Below are positions 54,401-64,000 of a stretch of DNA of 64,000 nucleotides, piece by piece. Numbering within the stretch: the first letter of the stretch is position 1; every line of letters starts with the position of its first letter. Source of the DNA: Pempheris klunzingeri (Eukaryota > Chordata > Actinopteri > Acropomatiformes > Pempheridae). The stretch spans positions 13,881,618 through 13,945,617 of the forward strand of contig NC_092013.1 in NCBI RefSeq assembly GCF_042242105.1, read 5' to 3'. The position numbers were made by a program, and so were the translations under genes. The notes beneath the pieces are model-generated. The model did no database searches. It had not been told where the DNA came from and saw only the letters and a list, made by a program, of their open reading frames with translations.

Positions 54401-55562
54401 GGAGCCTCTGAGAACAAAGTGTGTGATGTGCATTTATTTGCACAAAAAAAAAAGAAGTAAAATGACGGACACACGTGAGCAACAGGACAAATTTCCATTG
54501 TAATTTTCTTCTGTAGAAATTTTTTATTAGACACCCTCTATAATTTTTTATTAATTTAATCTATCATTCTGTCACCCTCTATTTTCTTGAGGATCTCTCT
54601 CTCTCTCTCTACACAAACATATTTATTTTCAAACGTCAATAAAATAAAATTTGAAAATCACATCCTCCTTGAGTGGACATGTAGTATCTTTGGAATGAAA
54701 CCTTCATCTCTTGTTGCGTATTTCTGTTTAGGTTTATGTTAACTTGCTGCCTCCATTTAGCTAAATTCTACCTAAATCAATTTTTCACGCAGTAACTTTG
54801 TGAGTGTGCACAAACTGATAAATGCAGATGGAAATGTTTGAAGCACAGTGAATGCACATTCCAGGGACGGCTAATGCTGGGCCGCTCATGGAGTCATGTC
54901 AGGTGAGCCTGCTGGCATGAGACCAAAATATAAGGCTTTAAGTTACAAAGACGAAGCACAGGGCTGGATTTCAACGGTCTGTCGTATCAGTTTCATGATG
55001 TAATTCGGAAATTCACAGGTGAGATATGTTAACGAAATCTGAATATTACATTTTGAAAAATCCATAACTGAGTGTTGGATTCCAGGGGACAAAATGTTAA
55101 CCTCATTCAACCTACACACAGGCCATTACCATAACATGCATAAAACAAAATAACAAAGAAACTATTTGCATACTTGTGTGGCAGCATTTATTAAAATCTT
55201 CAGTCAGGTTTCTCAGAAGGAAACAGTTGCTGAGAACTGGTAGTCATATATGAATTTGATTAGTCATCAACTATAAATATTACTACATGAGAGTGAACAG
55301 AATGACGATGAAATCATAACTGTCAATCTGCCACTTTCCTGCGACACGTTCAGCAGGAGGATAACTGGTCATCATTAGTTAGTGGTAACATTTTCTACAC
55401 TTCAGTGCATTTATCCCCATATTTCTGCAAAAACAAAAGTCTTCTGATTGTCGGGACAAAAGATAAAAAATGCTGGTATGAAAATGTGTGAGAGATAGCA
55501 ACAGAAAGATAGGGAATAGGGAATAAGACAGAGAGACAGGGGGAGGGTTTGCATGAGAGAGA

Positions 55563-55615
<53 letters not shown>

Positions 55616-56723
55616 TACGTGTGAGAGAGAGTTCAGTGGCCTTCTGCAGGCTGCTGTGCCTGAGATTCGGTTGGACTCTGATCTTGAGGTTTATTTAAGC
55701 TGAATTCCGTGGGCTCATCAGGACCGGGTTACAAAAATCCTCCTATAGAACTAGAAAGAATGTGCAGCGCATACAGTTCTGCATAAGGCACAAAGGCATG
55801 TCTTTAGAGGTGGGGGCAGGCATCAAAAGACAGGCAGAGGAGGGATTTCTTTAGAGGCTGGGGGCAAAGAAGGTATTTCGGAGCTCCATTCAATGCCAGG
55901 GAGAGGAGAGGAGGCGTACAGTTTTGTGGTAAAGGGTGCATTTCCAGGGGACGTTAGCAACTTCAAATGTGTGCTGTAAACCCCCCACACCTCCCCTCTT
56001 ATTGGAGGTTACTTAGCTCCAGTTATTCTCCTCTGATCCTGGGGGGCTTCAATTAGCCTTTATCCCTGAATTTGTTTTAGTTTTGGTGAATAAATAACAA
56101 AAAATGCCAACACATTACGTTAAGTCCCCATATTTAGCATTTATATGCAGTACATAAACGGTTTAAATCGCACTTTAATCTAGTTGTAATCAGATTTAAG
56201 AGTTAATTCATGTATTCATCAGTAATACCTCCTCCTGTGGGCACTCAGTGGAGGCTGCTGTGTAAACAATGAATGACAATATAGTAAAACACAGCTGTAG
56301 TAATGTAAAATATGTCATCATAGGAGGAGTTATAATTGTTGGCAAATGCTGCACATTAATTGAAACTTGAAATCTCCTGACATCTAGATTATAGTGTGTT
56401 ATACACTATTTGTTAAGTCTTCTCTGTATTGCTGCTCTGCATTGTTTCGCATCTCAGCACATATAATTATGTTTTGGGAATATAAATGTTTATACGTATT
56501 CTGTATGCTGGATTTTGGCTGCTTGCAACAATAATTTCACAGCTTCAAAGTCTAATACTGGTGCACGTAAAGTCAGTGACTGAGTGAAAAACTAGACTAA
56601 ATGTAAATGCACATAAAAATGAATTTAAAGCAGATATACTATAACAAATTACTGTGCCGTCTTTGCATTTTCTTCATGAATAAGAGTCTTTTTTATGATG
56701 TAAAATCTGATCATAAACCTTGA
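54401..56723. other. Gene-free stretch between HMGA-like promoter and mst1
   Basis: AT-rich non-coding DNA with a short CT run (54596-54610) and a long GT repeat at 55566-55616. No exon or known element was recognised. The mst1 transcript probably ends at the minus-strand AATAAA at 56729-56724. Confidence 0.5.
55566..55616 (+). repeat. (GT)n microsatellite
   Basis: About 25 uninterrupted GT units. Confidence 0.95.
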
Positions 56724-56843
56724 TTTATTATTAATATTTTTTTTAATGTAAAAGAGACATAGGAGAAGACAATGTATATGGTTAAGTGAATAACTGGTCA
56801 TGACCAGATTTGATCAGTCCCTGCTGGAGGGCAGTATCTGTCT

Positions 56844-63994
<7,151 letters not shown>

Positions 63995-64000
63995 TTATTA

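Overview
The window is teleost genomic DNA. The genes have vertebrate exon structures with short GT-AG introns, and the spacers hold dispersed repeats that I recognise as ray-finned fish families (short elements with terminal inverted repeats, LINE 3' ends) plus many dinucleotide repeats. Species cannot be told from the sequence; the compactness fits a percomorph-like fish. No bacterial, viral or CRISPR content was seen.

Layout: LINE remnants and repeats (1-3.6 kb); h6pd on + (3.7-6.4 kb); a six-exon multispanning membrane-protein gene on - that I do not recognise (8.26-9.26 kb); rbp7 on + (9.7-10.8 kb); cenps on + (11.7-14.4 kb); tardbp on - (16.8-19.2 kb); gnb1 on - (coding 23.3-26.8 kb, promoter near 32 kb); calml6 (calglandulin) on + (35.1-38.3 kb); the C3orf18 homologue on + (40.2-42.6 kb); an HMGA2-like AT-hook gene on - (46.9-51.5 kb, promoter near 54 kb); and the 3' part of mst1 on - (56.8 kb to beyond the right edge). 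Exons were placed by joining splice sites so that phase and family alignment agree across every junction.

The genes do not form one pathway: ER NADPH production (h6pd), retinoid binding (rbp7), Fanconi/kinetochore histone fold (cenps), RNA binding (tardbp), G-protein signalling (gnb1), Ca2+ binding (calml6), chromatin architecture (HMGA-like) and a growth-factor pseudoprotease (mst1). In human the left genes map to 1p36.22-p36.33 and C3orf18 and MST1 map to 3p21.31, so the window spans a synteny junction between 38.5 and 40.2 kb. The points most worth a second look are the unrecognised membrane gene, the HMGA2-like gene with let-7 seed matches on its 3' side, the GC-AG intron in mst1, and the UG repeat just upstream of a 34-nt cenps exon beside tardbp.
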